From Wuchereria bancrofti (lineage: Eukaryota > Nematoda > Chromadorea > Rhabditida > Onchocercidae): a stretch of 64,000 nt of DNA. Positions 51,042 to 64,000 of this stretch are shown one piece after another (the stretch's first letter is position 1; every line of letters starts with the position of its first letter). The notes beneath the pieces are model-generated. The model did no database searches, was not told the origin of the DNA, and worked only from the letters and a program-made list of their open reading frames with translations. The stretch is from positions 1,718,194-1,782,193 of the forward strand of contig SSBO01000012.1 of NCBI GenBank assembly GCA_005281725.1, given 5' to 3'. The position numbers were made by a program, and so were the translations under genes.

Positions 51042-64000
<12,959 letters not shown>

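Overview
The window looks like nuclear DNA of a parasitic nematode, probably a filarial (clade III) worm. It is very AT-rich and full of A/T homopolymers. Genes are split into many small exons with GT..AG introns, T-rich TTTCAG/TTTTAG acceptors and AATAAA signals. Five genes have an acceptor-like AG 12-24 bases before the start ATG (6 bases for a sixth), as expected for spliced-leader trans-splicing. Products include ShKT-domain and nematode-type secreted proteins. The organism call is inference; no species marker was seen. All gene models were built by hand from reading-frame continuity and splice sites.

Layout. 1-1891: no gene, one 21-N gap. 1892-3486 (+): small secreted protein, unrecognised, with a furin-like RKKR site. 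5137-11180 (-): RBM39 (CAPER-alpha) splicing factor, 16 exons, 616 aa. 12012-13748 (-): secreted protein with five ShKT domains. 14620-15004 (-): 83-aa mitochondrial protein resembling EMRE (SMDT1). 15938-16222: higher-order 24-bp tandem repeat. 16223-20953: no gene, with a forkhead-site cluster. 20954-23251 (-): single-pass membrane protein with a possible thioredoxin-like lumenal domain. 23252-31742: no gene, many microsatellites and a 931-N gap. 31749-43484 (+): PX-SH3-RhoGAP protein of the ARHGAP32/33 type, 17 exons, with a MITE-like inverted repeat in its largest intron. 43485-51041: no gene, several repeats. 51042-64000 (+): full-length-type MRP/ABCC1 transporter, running off the right edge.

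The most interesting system is in the transporter. Three tandem exons (60272-60427, 61699-61854, 62803-62958) are each exactly 156 nt, phase 0/0, and encode alternative 52-residue versions of the same transmembrane hairpin (TM14-TM15 of MRP1). They precede a shared exon that begins at 63989. They look like mutually exclusive exons that swap part of the substrate-binding region, including the residue aligned with human MRP1 Glu1089 (Lys, His or Ser).

The genes do not form one pathway; no operon is evident. Three single-N or short-N joins flanked by near-identical sequence (near 720, 40151 and 50829) suggest unresolved assembly overlaps.
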